64,000 bases of DNA from Acutalibacter sp. (GTDB lineage: Bacteria > Bacillota > Clostridia > Oscillospirales > Acutalibacteraceae), in the NCBI GenBank assembly GCA_020025775.1, contig JAHHRN010000001.1:248001-312000 (forward strand), written 5' to 3'. This document shows, in pieces, positions 26,786 through 35,269 of the stretch. The notes beneath the pieces are model-generated. The model did not search any database and was not told the DNA's origin. It saw only the letters and a program-made list of their open reading frames with translations. Numbering within the stretch: position 1 is the first letter of the stretch; the number at the start of each line of letters is the position of its first letter. A program made the position numbers and the translations under genes.

Positions 26786-27523
26786 TTAGAAAATATCCAC
26801 TAAAAGAAGCTCACGAAGCTTCTTTTGCTGGGCATAGGAAAAGCCGTTTTTATCTAAGTAAGCCGGGAAATCCATGCCACTGAAAATCTCCAAAAGCTGC
26901 ATCATGGTCTCGGGCTCGGACTTCAGTGCGTTTTCAAAGCCTTCGGCATGGGTCATGTTTAGAAAGATTTTGTCTATACCGTTTCGGTTGTATGTACGAG
27001 AGATTTGATAATCAGCGATAATCTCCTCGTCGGCGCAGTGCATAAGATGCAAAACTGCCGCGCCGAGTACGCCGGTTCTGTCTTTTCCGGCGGTGCAGTG
27101 GAAGAGTACGCCGCCTTTTTCTAGGCTTTCTGTCAGCACGCAAAGTGCGTGACAAAGTAGCTCAGGCGTCTTTAACACCATAGCGGAATAGGTCTGCATT
27201 AAGCTCTTTTTAAACGCCGCCGCGGCACCCTCGTCTAAATTTTGAAGGTTGAAATCCTCCGCCTGCATGGGGCAGTGGATGTGCTCGATGCCCTCGGGCA
27301 AAAGGTCGGGGAGCATTTCGTTTTCACTCGCGCTACGCAAATCCAAAACGGTGCGAATGCCGAGCGCATAGAGGGTTTCTTGGTCCTTTTCGCTCAAAGC
27401 GGAAAGCCCGTCTGCGCGAAAGAGGGTCTGCCAGCGAATGGCCTTACCGTCCGTGGTCGGAATACCGCCCATGTCGCGCATGTTATAGGCTTTTTCTAAG
27501 GGAATGTGCTTTAAATAAATCAT
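26786..27523 (-). CDS. Tyrosine/dual-specificity protein phosphatase (Y_phosphatase3 type)
   Basis: 245 residues. Signature P-loop FHCTAGKDRTGVLGAA (C-x5-R) at about residues 140-155, general-acid region before it, and the N-terminal NMRDMGGIPTTDGKAIRWQTLFRADGL typical of the bacterial LipA-like/Y_phosphatase3 group. Such enzymes act on phosphotyrosine, phosphoserine or phosphoinositides; target unknown. Its ATG overlaps the asnB stop (ATGA), so it is coupled to asnB. Confidence 0.87.
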   Translation of the reverse strand: MIYLKHIPLEKAYNMRDMGGIPTTDGKAIRWQTLFRADGLSALSEKDQETLYALGIRTVLDLRSASENEMLPDLLPEGIEHIHCPMQAEDFNLQNLDEGAAAAFKKSLMQTYSAMVLKTPELLCHALCVLTESLEKGGVLFHCTAGKDRTGVLGAAVLHLMHCADEEIIADYQISRTYNRNGIDKIFLNMTHAEGFENALKSEPETMMQLLEIFSGMDFPAYLDKNGFSYAQQKKLRELLLVDIF

Positions 27524-29382
27524 TTTTTCACGATACTTCCGTTTTCTTCAAAATAAATTTTATACCAAACTAAGAAGCAGTAAACAGACCAAATCTTCTT
27601 CATGTTGTGGGCATTGCCTGCCTTGTGGTCGTTCAAAAGCTTCATAATAGAATCCACGTTAAAGAATTTCGCGGCGGTTTCGCTCTCGAAAACGTCTTTC
27701 ACCATATTGTAGAATTCATCACGGCGAAGCCAATCGTTGAGGGGCGTTAAGAAGCCGGTTTTACGCATTTTTGCGGTAACGGGCGGCAAATTCTTGAGCG
27801 CCGCACCACGGAGAACCGCCTTAGTGGTCTCGTCGGTGATGCGATATTTCGGCGGCACGTGCAGGGCAACTTTGAGCATTTCTTTGTCGAGGAACGGCAC
27901 GCGAAGCTCTAAGGAGTTCGCCATGCTCATGCGGTCAGCCTTAACTAAAATATCCTGTACAAGCCAGGTGCGAATATCGACATACTGCATCTTGGTGATG
28001 TCGTCCTGATCCTGCACCTCGTCAAAATACGGCTTTGTGAAAACCGAGGGGTCGGGTGCGTTCACGGGCTTTGCCAAAATGTGGTTAATATCTCTGTGAT
28101 TGAATACATAGTTATTGCGGATGAAGCGTTGTTCAATCGGATATGCACCGCGGGTCAAGAAACGCTTGCCGTGGAAATTCGGCATTTTTTGGGCGAGCTT
28201 GGAAAGCACCGTGCGAAGACCCTGCGGGAGCTTCTGGTATTTTGCAAAATCTAAAGGCTCACGGTAATAGTGATAGCCGCCGAAAAGCTCGTCTGCGCCC
28301 TCACCGGAAAGTACAACCTTGACCTGCTCAGAGGCGAGCTGTGCCAAGAAATAGAGGGAAATTGCAGAAGGGTTCGGAAGCGGTTCGTCCATATAATACT
28401 GTACGGTGGGTACAATGTTAAAGAATTCCTCAGCCGTGATTTTCTTTTGATAGTTCTTTACATTTTCGGTCTTGGCAAATTCCTCTGCCGCAGAGATTTC
28501 GGAATATTTTTCCTCTGCATAGCCGACGGTAAAGGTTTTTACATCGTGGGATTTTTTGACCTCGTGTACAACGAAGCTGGAATCCACACCGCCGGAAAGG
28601 AAGCAACCGACTTCAACGTCGGAAATGCCGTGTGCCTTAACGGAGGATTTAAAGGTTTCGTCAATGAGGTTTTCAAATTCCTCTAAAGAGGTTTCGTTGT
28701 CGATGTCGAACTTCGGCTTGAAGTAGGTCTCGGTTTCGAGCTTGCCGTTCTGCCAAGTGAAGCAGGTACCGGGGGTTACCTTATACACGTGCTTAAAGAG
28801 GGTTTCATTGTCGGGCAGATATTCGAAGCAAAGATATTCGGGAAGTCTCTCCTCGTTGAATTCCTTTTCAAATAAGGGGTTCGCAAGGAAGGATTTGATT
28901 TCGGAGCCGAAAAGGAAATTCTGACCCTTTAAATAATAGAAAAACGGCTTGATGCCGAAAATATCTCTTGCACCGAAGAGCTTCTTTTCGTTTTTGTCCC
29001 AAATGACAAAGGCGAACATGCCGCGAAGCTTCGGTAAAAGTGCCTTACCCCACTCCTCATAGCCGTGCAAAAGCACCTCGGAGTCGGTGAGGGTCTTGAA
29101 AATATGTCCCTTTGCGAGAAGCTCCTCGCGAAGGGGCTGGAAGTTGTAAATTTCACCGTTAAAGAGGAGCACCTTGGAGCCGTCCTCGTTTAAAATCGGC
29201 TGACTGCCGCCGTCTAAGTCGATGATGCTCAGTCTGCGAAAGCCCAAAGAAACGTCGCCGTCTACATAATAATCGTCCTGGTCGGGGCCGCGGTGAACGA
29301 TTTTGTCCGCCATGGCTTCGATGACGCGCTGATTTTCCTGTTCATTTGCCGATGCGTTAATATAGCCTACAAATCCGCACAT
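27520..29382 (-). CDS. asnB: Asparagine synthetase (glutamine-hydrolysing), AsnB family
   Basis: Class II glutamine amidotransferase: the N-terminal Cys2 (MCGFVGY) releases ammonia, and the C-terminal synthetase adenylates a carboxylate (FLSGGVDSSFV P-loop at about 248-258; LSGEGADELFGGY at about 345). 620 residues, usual length. Normally makes asparagine, but in lactococci and enterococci an AsnB-type enzyme (AsnH) amidates the D-Asp of the peptidoglycan cross-bridge. Its position 27 bp after aspartate racemase and the D-aspartate-ligase-like gene makes that second role a real possibility (inference). GAGGT precedes ATG 29382; overlaps the phosphatase gene by 4 bp. Confidence 0.93.
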   Translation of the reverse strand: MCGFVGYINASANEQENQRVIEAMADKIVHRGPDQDDYYVDGDVSLGFRRLSIIDLDGGSQPILNEDGSKVLLFNGEIYNFQPLREELLAKGHIFKTLTDSEVLLHGYEEWGKALLPKLRGMFAFVIWDKNEKKLFGARDIFGIKPFFYYLKGQNFLFGSEIKSFLANPLFEKEFNEERLPEYLCFEYLPDNETLFKHVYKVTPGTCFTWQNGKLETETYFKPKFDIDNETSLEEFENLIDETFKSSVKAHGISDVEVGCFLSGGVDSSFVVHEVKKSHDVKTFTVGYAEEKYSEISAAEEFAKTENVKNYQKKITAEEFFNIVPTVQYYMDEPLPNPSAISLYFLAQLASEQVKVVLSGEGADELFGGYHYYREPLDFAKYQKLPQGLRTVLSKLAQKMPNFHGKRFLTRGAYPIEQRFIRNNYVFNHRDINHILAKPVNAPDPSVFTKPYFDEVQDQDDITKMQYVDIRTWLVQDILVKADRMSMANSLELRVPFLDKEMLKVALHVPPKYRITDETTKAVLRGAALKNLPPVTAKMRKTGFLTPLNDWLRRDEFYNMVKDVFESETAAKFFNVDSIMKLLNDHKAGNAHNMKKIWSVYCFLVWYKIYFEENGSIVKK

Positions 29383-29409
29383 ATAGTTATTACCTCGTTA
29401 TGATTTTCG

Positions 29410-30120
29410 TTATGCTTTGATGTTTTTGCCGCAAGCGAGAATGCTTGCACGAGCCAAACATTCCATGGAATCGACAATGTCAGGCTTGTTTAAATTGAAA
29501 TCCTTTTTAATAATGGAAAGCTCGGTACAGCCTAAAATAACGGCATCACTGCCCGCTTTTTTCAGCTCGCCCACAATGCGTAAAAATTCGCAGATGTCGA
29601 CCTTTTCGCCGGCTTTAACCTGATTATAGATGATATCCATGAGGGATTCCTGGTCTTCCGCGGAGGGAATACGGTATTCCAGCCCGTGACTTTGAATCAC
29701 GTTTTGGTAAGCGCCGGAGGCGATAGTGCCCTCGGTTGCCAAAATGCCGATGGTTTTTAAGTTCGGCACGGTTTTCTGCGCATAGGCGACGGTTTCCTCT
29801 AAAATATTGATGAGCGGTACTTTTACGCTCTTTTGAATTTCATCGAAGAAAAAGTGTGCCGTATTGCAGGGGATGACGATGAAATCACAGCCGTCATTTT
29901 GGAGCTGTTTGGCGTCTGCCGCCATCACGGGGACGGGGTTCGGCTTGGTTCTATCCAAAATATAGGCGGTTCTGTCCGGAATCGAAGCGTGATTCAGAAT
30001 CACCATCGGGATGTGTTCCTGGTCGGATTTTGCTTCGGTCATTTTGATGACAAGATCCGCAAAATAAATAGTGGCAAGCGGACCGACGCCGCCTAAAATG
30101 CCTAAGGTTTTTTCGTTCAT
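29410..30120 (-). CDS. Aspartate/glutamate racemase family protein (aspartate racemase)
   Basis: PLP-independent racemase, 236 residues. Two catalytic cysteines, C85 in IPCNTAHFF and another near residue 197 in LGCTELSII; N-terminal GILGGVGPLATIYF and NHASIPDRTAY are typical of the aspartate racemase branch (RacD/YgeA-like) rather than glutamate racemase MurI. Likely makes D-Asp. Its start overlaps the end of the ATP-grasp gene by 4 bp (ATGA), so the two are translated together; asnB follows after 27 bp. Confidence 0.92.
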   Translation of the reverse strand: MNEKTLGILGGVGPLATIYFADLVIKMTEAKSDQEHIPMVILNHASIPDRTAYILDRTKPNPVPVMAADAKQLQNDGCDFIVIPCNTAHFFFDEIQKSVKVPLINILEETVAYAQKTVPNLKTIGILATEGTIASGAYQNVIQSHGLEYRIPSAEDQESLMDIIYNQVKAGEKVDICEFLRIVGELKKAGSDAVILGCTELSIIKKDFNLNKPDIVDSMECLARASILACGKNIKA

Positions 30121-31349
30121 TCTGTCACATTCTTTTTATCAAAATATTTATGGAATTTGCGGTACTGGTTTAAAAGTGCCGCTCTGGCATAGAAATTATG
30201 CTTTACGTTTTTATCCGCCTTATAAAGAAGCGGGAAGGAAACCTTGCCCTCACGGAAAAGCTCTTTTGCCTGCGCCTTTAATTCGGGGTCGCTGACATAC
30301 TGCATGATAACGCCCTTCGGTACAACGGAATAAAGGTTGATGTTGTCCGCCACGGTGTAATCGTCGAGCTTGTGGTAAACATAGTCATCCACAATCCATT
30401 TTACGGTGTTGAAGCCACTGCCCGTTACGTAGAAATTACTTCTGCCGAGGCGCACGTTGATTTCAAAAAATTTATATTTACCGTCACGACGGTCGTATTT
30501 TATGTCGAAGTTCGCGAAGCCGACATAGCCGATGTGCTCTAAGAATTTGGTTGCCGCGGCAACGATTTCGGGGTTGACCTCGTTGATAATCGCTACGGGG
30601 TTGCCAATCGCGGTCGGGGTGTGGTCCTCAAGAAGCGTTCTGCCGAGCGCGGCAAAGCGTACCTTGGAATTCTGGTCGCAATAGCAGGTTAAAACACGCA
30701 TGTAGGAGTCGTCACCCGGGATTTTGTCCTGAATCAAGAACTTGCCCTTGTAGCCGGAGCCTTCGAGCTTTTTAAGCATTTCACGCAGGGACTGCTCGTC
30801 GTCAAATACGAAAACCTTCTTTTTGCCTTCGAATTTGGCATAGTGATACATTGCGCTGTTCGCAGGCTTTGCGATAACGGGATAATCAAAGGGAAGCTTT
30901 AAGTCATTTTCTTCGCCGACGGTGTAAACATAGGTCTTGGGATAATTAAGACCCAGCTCCTCAAAGATTTCATAGAAACGGTCCTTTAAAACGATTTCGT
31001 TTAAGAGGTCCTCGTCAATATAGGGCACAATATAGTAAGGCTCTAATACCTTTTTGCTCTCGATGAGCGCGCGGACATACCAGTCACCGCAACCGAGTAC
31101 GATGAGCTTTTTCTTGCCCTCGAATTCCTTGCCGACCTTTAAAAGTACGTCAATGAGCACTTCTTTTCTCTCGAGACCTGGGAAAACACGGTTTTCGATG
31201 ATGTCGGAATTGGCGATGAAGCCACCCTCAATCATGCTCAAAACCAAAGATTTGATGCCGTATTCCTCGTGGAAGCTTCTGGCGAGAGAATAAGCGGTGA
31301 TGTCTGCACCTAAGATAACGGGCAAAAATTCTTTTTCATTAAATTGCAT
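30117..31349 (-). CDS. ATP-grasp carboxylate-amine ligase, D-aspartate ligase-like
   Basis: 410 residues, close to the 419 of Enterococcus faecium Asl-fm. The N-terminal PVILGADITAYSLARSFHEEYGIKS resembles that ligase; ATP-grasp features follow: DYPVIAKPANSAMYH (lysine/glycine-rich loop, about 158), FLIQDKIPGDDSYMRVL and FEINVRLGRSNFYVTGSG (Mg-binding Glu-x-Asn). Asl-type enzymes attach D-Asp to the third residue of the muropeptide stem. Directly coupled to aspartate racemase. Upstream frame codons give a TTG at 31355, but ATG 31349 has AAGGA at the right distance. The function assignment is by similarity recalled from memory plus context; an unrelated carboxylate-amine ligase is the alternative, especially as DapF suggests a meso-DAP stem. 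Confidence 0.75.
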   Translation of the reverse strand: MQFNEKEFLPVILGADITAYSLARSFHEEYGIKSLVLSMIEGGFIANSDIIENRVFPGLERKEVLIDVLLKVGKEFEGKKKLIVLGCGDWYVRALIESKKVLEPYYIVPYIDEDLLNEIVLKDRFYEIFEELGLNYPKTYVYTVGEENDLKLPFDYPVIAKPANSAMYHYAKFEGKKKVFVFDDEQSLREMLKKLEGSGYKGKFLIQDKIPGDDSYMRVLTCYCDQNSKVRFAALGRTLLEDHTPTAIGNPVAIINEVNPEIVAAATKFLEHIGYVGFANFDIKYDRRDGKYKFFEINVRLGRSNFYVTGSGFNTVKWIVDDYVYHKLDDYTVADNINLYSVVPKGVIMQYVSDPELKAQAKELFREGKVSFPLLYKADKNVKHNFYARAALLNQYRKFHKYFDKKNVTE

Positions 31350-31412
31350 ATTCAAAGTCCTTCTTTTAAATCAGAAATAAAAAAATATATACCTATACTA
31401 TTGTATCTATTT

Positions 31413-31441
31413 ATTATAGGATATTACATTATATATGTCAA
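31413..31441 (-). promoter_or_regulatory. Sigma-A promoter of the ATP-grasp/racemase/asnB operon
   Basis: On the minus strand TTGACA (31441-31436), 17-bp spacer, TATAAT (31418-31413): consensus in both boxes, implying strong constitutive expression. Confidence 0.85.
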
Positions 31442-31574
31442 TTCATTTTGCCCGTTTCGAGGGCTTTCGGAATATAAAAAAATTAGGACAAAGGCTACAA
31501 TTTTAAAATCTGTGAAAATCTATAAGAAATTCGGAAAAAACTGGGCCTTTAACAAATTGTTTACAAATAAACTA

Positions 31575-31603
31575 TTGACAAACGGGCAGAGTAAATGTAT
31601 AGT
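31575..31603 (+). promoter_or_regulatory. Sigma-A promoter of the hrcA operon
   Basis: TTGACA (31575-31580), 17-bp spacer, TATAGT (31598-31603), 12 bp before the CIRCE element. Confidence 0.85.
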
Positions 31604-31615
31604 ATAAATTGTAAG

Positions 31616-31642
31616 TTAGCACTCGAGAGATTAGAGTGCTAA
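31616..31642. promoter_or_regulatory. CIRCE operator (HrcA binding site)
   Basis: TTAGCACTC (31616-31624), 9-nt spacer, GAGTGCTAA (31634-31642): perfect match to the CIRCE consensus. Located around the transcription start of hrcA-grpE-dnaK-dnaJ; HrcA represses here at normal temperature. Confidence 0.97.
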
Positions 31643-31693
31643 CGGTGCTAAAACCTAAGGCAGAAAAAGAAAAATCGAAAGGCGGTGTGAAAA

Positions 31694-32734
31694 ATGGAGC
31701 TTTCAGAGCGTAAAAAGAAAATCCTCGGTGCTTTAATCGAACGCTATATCGCAACCGGTGAGCCGGTCGGTTCAAAAGCCCTTTTGGAAGCTTTGAATAT
31801 GTCCGTTTCTTCCGCCACCATTCGTAACGAATTAAAAGAGCTTGACGAGATGGGCTACTTAGAGCAGCCCCACACCTCCGCCGGCAGAGTGCCGACCGGG
31901 CAGGGCTACCGCTACTACGTCGATCACCTCATGAGCCGCTTTGAATTGCCGGAGGGCGAAAAACACCTCATCCGCAACCGCCTGCAAAATGTTTCGGGCG
32001 ATTCCCAAAAGGTCTTAGAGACCGCGGGCAGTATGCTTGCCGAAATGACGGGCTGTGCGGCTGTTTCCACAACGCCGTGCGACGAAGCCGCCGTGGTCAG
32101 ACGTGTGGAGCTTGTGCCGATTGGTACAAAAACCGCAATGATCGTGATGATTACATCCTCGGGTATCATTAAAAGCCGCGTTTGCAAATGCGTGTCGGAA
32201 ATCACCACACCGATGGCAGAGTGCTTTTACAATATCGTGGCAGAGAATTTCCTCGGAAAACCTGCTTCGTCCATGCACATTGCCAAAATCCAAACGCTTG
32301 CCGTCTCCCTCGGCGATAAGGCTCTGGCGATGACGCCCCTGCTCGTTGCCCTTTGCGATTTGGCGCAAATGACCGAGCGAACCGAAATGCTCTTAGAAGG
32401 GCAAAGCAATCTTTTACATTATAAGGAATATGACCGCGAGGTTTACAAGCTCTTAGATTTTCTAAGACGCGAAGAACCGCTCTATCACCTCTTTTCCACT
32501 TCGGCAAAGCCCGAAAAAGCCGATGAACCGAATGTTTTAATCGGTAAGGAAAACTGCTTCAGAGAATTGCAAAATTCCAGTATGATTTTCAATTCCTACC
32601 GAATCGGCGGCAGAGACAGCGGTACCTTGGGACTCATCGGTCCTACAAGAGTCGATTATGCAAGGCTTATTCCCAGTCTTAAATATTTAACAGAAATCGT
32701 CGGAAAAATTCTTTCCGACAGTGCGGAGGAATAA
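31694..32734 (+). CDS. hrcA: Heat-inducible transcription repressor HrcA
   Basis: Winged-helix repressor of CIRCE-controlled heat-shock genes, folded with GroE help. 346 residues. N-terminal helix-turn-helix with LSERKKKILGALIERYIATGEPVGSKALLE and SSATIRNELKELDEMGYLEQPHTSAGRVPT, both family signatures; C-terminal GAF-like domain ending in GLIGPTRVDYARLIPSLKYL. First gene of the operon, so it autoregulates through the CIRCE 52 bp upstream. Its stop is 1 bp before grpE. Confidence 0.97.
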   Translation: MELSERKKKILGALIERYIATGEPVGSKALLEALNMSVSSATIRNELKELDEMGYLEQPHTSAGRVPTGQGYRYYVDHLMSRFELPEGEKHLIRNRLQNVSGDSQKVLETAGSMLAEMTGCAAVSTTPCDEAAVVRRVELVPIGTKTAMIVMITSSGIIKSRVCKCVSEITTPMAECFYNIVAENFLGKPASSMHIAKIQTLAVSLGDKALAMTPLLVALCDLAQMTERTEMLLEGQSNLLHYKEYDREVYKLLDFLRREEPLYHLFSTSAKPEKADEPNVLIGKENCFRELQNSSMIFNSYRIGGRDSGTLGLIGPTRVDYARLIPSLKYLTEIVGKILSDSAEE

Positions 32735-32735
32735 A

Positions 32736-33272
32736 ATGGCTAAGAAAGAAACCAAAAATCCCAAAACCGAAGCAAAAGAAGAAAAGAAGCAAAAGGCGGC
32801 TACTGAGGCGGCTCCCGAAGCGGAGGAAACCAAGGCGGCGGACGATTGCGAAAAGAAGCTTTTAGAGCTGAACGACAAATATCTTCGCACGCTTGCGGAA
32901 TACGAAAACTACAGAAAGCGTTCCACGAAGGAAAAAGAAGATGCGTGGGCAAACTCCAAAGCGAATGTGCTTGCCGAGCTTCTTCCCGTACTCGATAACT
33001 TCGACAGAGCGCTCAGCAATAAAGAGGCTTCCCTCGAGGATTACCAAAAGGGCGTCGAGATGATTTACAACCAGTTCATGGAAACCATTAAGAAACTCGG
33101 TGTAGAAAGCTTCGGCGAGCCGGGCGACAGCTTCGACCCGAACATCCACAACGCTGTAATGCACGCGGATGACGAAAATGAGCCCGAAAACAGCATTACA
33201 GATGTCTTTTCCAAAGGCTATAAATTAGGCGATAAAATCTTGCGACCGGCGGTCGTTAAGGTTGTAAACTGA
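32736..33272 (+). CDS. grpE: Nucleotide exchange factor GrpE
   Basis: Releases ADP from DnaK. 178 residues from ATG 32736 (MAKKETKNP), which has GGAGGA inside the hrcA 3' end at the right distance; an upstream GTG at 32721 overlaps hrcA but lacks a ribosome site. Low-complexity Lys/Glu/Ala N-terminus (about 45 residues), a long coiled-coil (KKLLELNDKYLRTLAEYENYRKRSTKEKEDAW) and the C-terminal beta domain with FDPNIHNAVMH and YKLGDKILRPAVVKV. Confidence 0.96.
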   Translation: MAKKETKNPKTEAKEEKKQKAATEAAPEAEETKAADDCEKKLLELNDKYLRTLAEYENYRKRSTKEKEDAWANSKANVLAELLPVLDNFDRALSNKEASLEDYQKGVEMIYNQFMETIKKLGVESFGEPGDSFDPNIHNAVMHADDENEPENSITDVFSKGYKLGDKILRPAVVKVVN

Positions 33273-33329
33273 ATTTTATATAGATAAACAAAGATTTCCC
33301 ACATTCAAATTTTTTTGGAGGTATTTATT

Positions 33330-35189
33330 ATGAGTAAAGTAATCGGTATTGACTTAGGTACAACAAACTCTTGCGTATCCGTTATCGAAGGCGGCGAGCC
33401 CGTTGTTATCGCTAACGCAGAAGGCGCAAGAACCACCCCGTCCGTTGTTGCATTTTCCAAGGACGGCGAAAGAATGGTAGGTCAGGTTGCAAAGCGTCAG
33501 GCAATCACCAACCCCGACCGCACCGTTGCTTCCATTAAGCGTCACATGGGTTCTGACTACAAGGTCACCATTGATGACAAGGCTTACACTCCGCAGGAAT
33601 TTTCCGCAATGATTTTGCAGAAGTTAAAGGGTGACGCAGAAAGCTACCTTGGTTCTAAGGTAACCGAAGCTGTTATCACCGTTCCGGCATACTTCTCCGA
33701 TGCACAGCGTCAGGCAACCAAGGATGCAGGTAAAATCGCAGGCCTCGAAGTTAAGAGAATCATCAACGAGCCTACAGCTGCAGCTCTTGCTTACGGCGTA
33801 GACAAGGAAGACGACCAAATCGTTATGGTTTATGACCTTGGCGGTGGTACCTTCGATGTTTCCATTATCGAAATGGGCGACGGCGTTCAGGAAGTTAGAG
33901 CTACTGCAGGTAACAACCACCTCGGCGGTGACGATTTCGACCAGAGAATTATCGACTGGTTGGCAGACGAATTCAAGAAAGAACAGGGCATCGACCTTCG
34001 TTCTGATAAAATGGCAATGCAGAGACTTAAAGAAGCTGCTGAAAAAGCAAAGATTGAGCTTTCCGGCATGACCACTTCCACCATTTCTCTTCCCTTCATC
34101 ACAGCAGATGCAACCGGTCCGAAGCACTTAGAGACCACACTTACCAGAGCGAAGTTCAACGAAATGACCGCAGACCTCGTTGAAGCTACCATGGGCCCGG
34201 TTCGTCAGGCTCTTCAGGATTCCGGCTTAAAGGCATCCGAACTCAACAAGGTTCTCATGGTTGGTGGTTCCTCCAGAATCCCGGCTGTTCAGGAAGCTAT
34301 TAAGAGCTTCACCGGCATTGAACCCTTCAAGGGCATCAACCCCGATGAATGCGTAGCAATGGGCGCAGCTATCCAGGGCGGCGTTCTCGCAGGCGACGTT
34401 GAAGGCATCGTTCTTCTCGACGTTACTCCCCTTTCCTTAGGTATTGAAACCATGGGCGGCGTTTCCACCAAGATTATTGAAAGAAACACCACCATCCCGA
34501 CCAAGAAGAGCCAAATCTTCTCCACCGCTGCTGACAACCAGACTTCCGTTGAAGTTCACGTTTTACAGGGCGAAAGAGAATTCGCAAAGGATAACAAGAC
34601 CCTCGGCGTATTCCACTTAGACGGCATCATGCCCGCTCCTCGTGGTATCCCGCAGATCGAAGTTACCTTCGACATCGACGCAAACGGTATCGTTCATGTT
34701 TCCGCTAAGGACCTCGGCACACAGAAAGAGCAGTCCATCTCCATCACCTCTTCCACCAACATGTCTAAGGACGATGTAGAAAAGGCTGTTAAGGAAGCTG
34801 AGCAGTTCGCTGCAGAAGACAAGAAGCGCAGAGAAGGCATCGACACCCGCAACGAAGCTGATCAGCTCGTTTACCAGACCGAAAAAGCTATGAAGGAAAA
34901 CGGTGACAAGATTCCGGCAGACGTTAAGGGCGACGTTGAAGCAAAGCTCAATGACCTCAAAGAAGCACTCAAGGGCGACAACACCGACGAAATCAAGGCA
35001 AAGAAAGATGCGCTTTCCGACGTATTCCAGAAGGCTGCAACCGAAATGTATCAGGCAGCAGCTGCTGCACAGCAGGCACAGCAGGGCGGCGCTCAGGGCG
35101 CTCCGAATGCAGGTGCTCAGCAGGGCGGTACAGACCAGAACGGCTACTACGAAGCAGACTACACCGACGTTGAGGACAACAACAAATAA
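33330..35189 (+). CDS. dnaK: Chaperone DnaK (Hsp70)
   Basis: ATP-dependent chaperone working with DnaJ and GrpE. 619 residues from ATG 33330 (MSKVIGIDLGTTNSC), with GGAGG at 33318-33322; a longer TTG start at 33315 would place the ribosome site inside the gene. Nucleotide-binding domain signatures IGIDLGTTNSCVSV, VYDLGGGTFDVSI and VLMVGGSSRIPAVQEAI; substrate-binding domain from about residue 385 (DVTPLSLGIETMGG); Gln/Gly/Ala-rich C-terminal linker ending YYEADYTDVEDNNK. Codon use is strongly biased, as expected for a highly expressed gene. Confidence 0.98.
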   Translation: MSKVIGIDLGTTNSCVSVIEGGEPVVIANAEGARTTPSVVAFSKDGERMVGQVAKRQAITNPDRTVASIKRHMGSDYKVTIDDKAYTPQEFSAMILQKLKGDAESYLGSKVTEAVITVPAYFSDAQRQATKDAGKIAGLEVKRIINEPTAAALAYGVDKEDDQIVMVYDLGGGTFDVSIIEMGDGVQEVRATAGNNHLGGDDFDQRIIDWLADEFKKEQGIDLRSDKMAMQRLKEAAEKAKIELSGMTTSTISLPFITADATGPKHLETTLTRAKFNEMTADLVEATMGPVRQALQDSGLKASELNKVLMVGGSSRIPAVQEAIKSFTGIEPFKGINPDECVAMGAAIQGGVLAGDVEGIVLLDVTPLSLGIETMGGVSTKIIERNTTIPTKKSQIFSTAADNQTSVEVHVLQGEREFAKDNKTLGVFHLDGIMPAPRGIPQIEVTFDIDANGIVHVSAKDLGTQKEQSISITSSTNMSKDDVEKAVKEAEQFAAEDKKRREGIDTRNEADQLVYQTEKAMKENGDKIPADVKGDVEAKLNDLKEALKGDNTDEIKAKKDALSDVFQKAATEMYQAAAAAQQAQQGGAQGAPNAGAQQGGTDQNGYYEADYTDVEDNNK

Positions 35190-35269
35190 TTAAAGCATTC
35201 TAAAAATTCGGCAGAGCTTTTCCCGAAACGGAGAGGCTCTGCCAAAACCGATATAACGGAGTTACTTAT

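Noticed and set aside
29410..30120. Glutamate racemase MurI
   Set aside because: The N-terminal GGVGPLAT block and IPDRTAY fit the aspartate racemase branch, and the neighbours are a D-Asp ligase-like gene and asnB.
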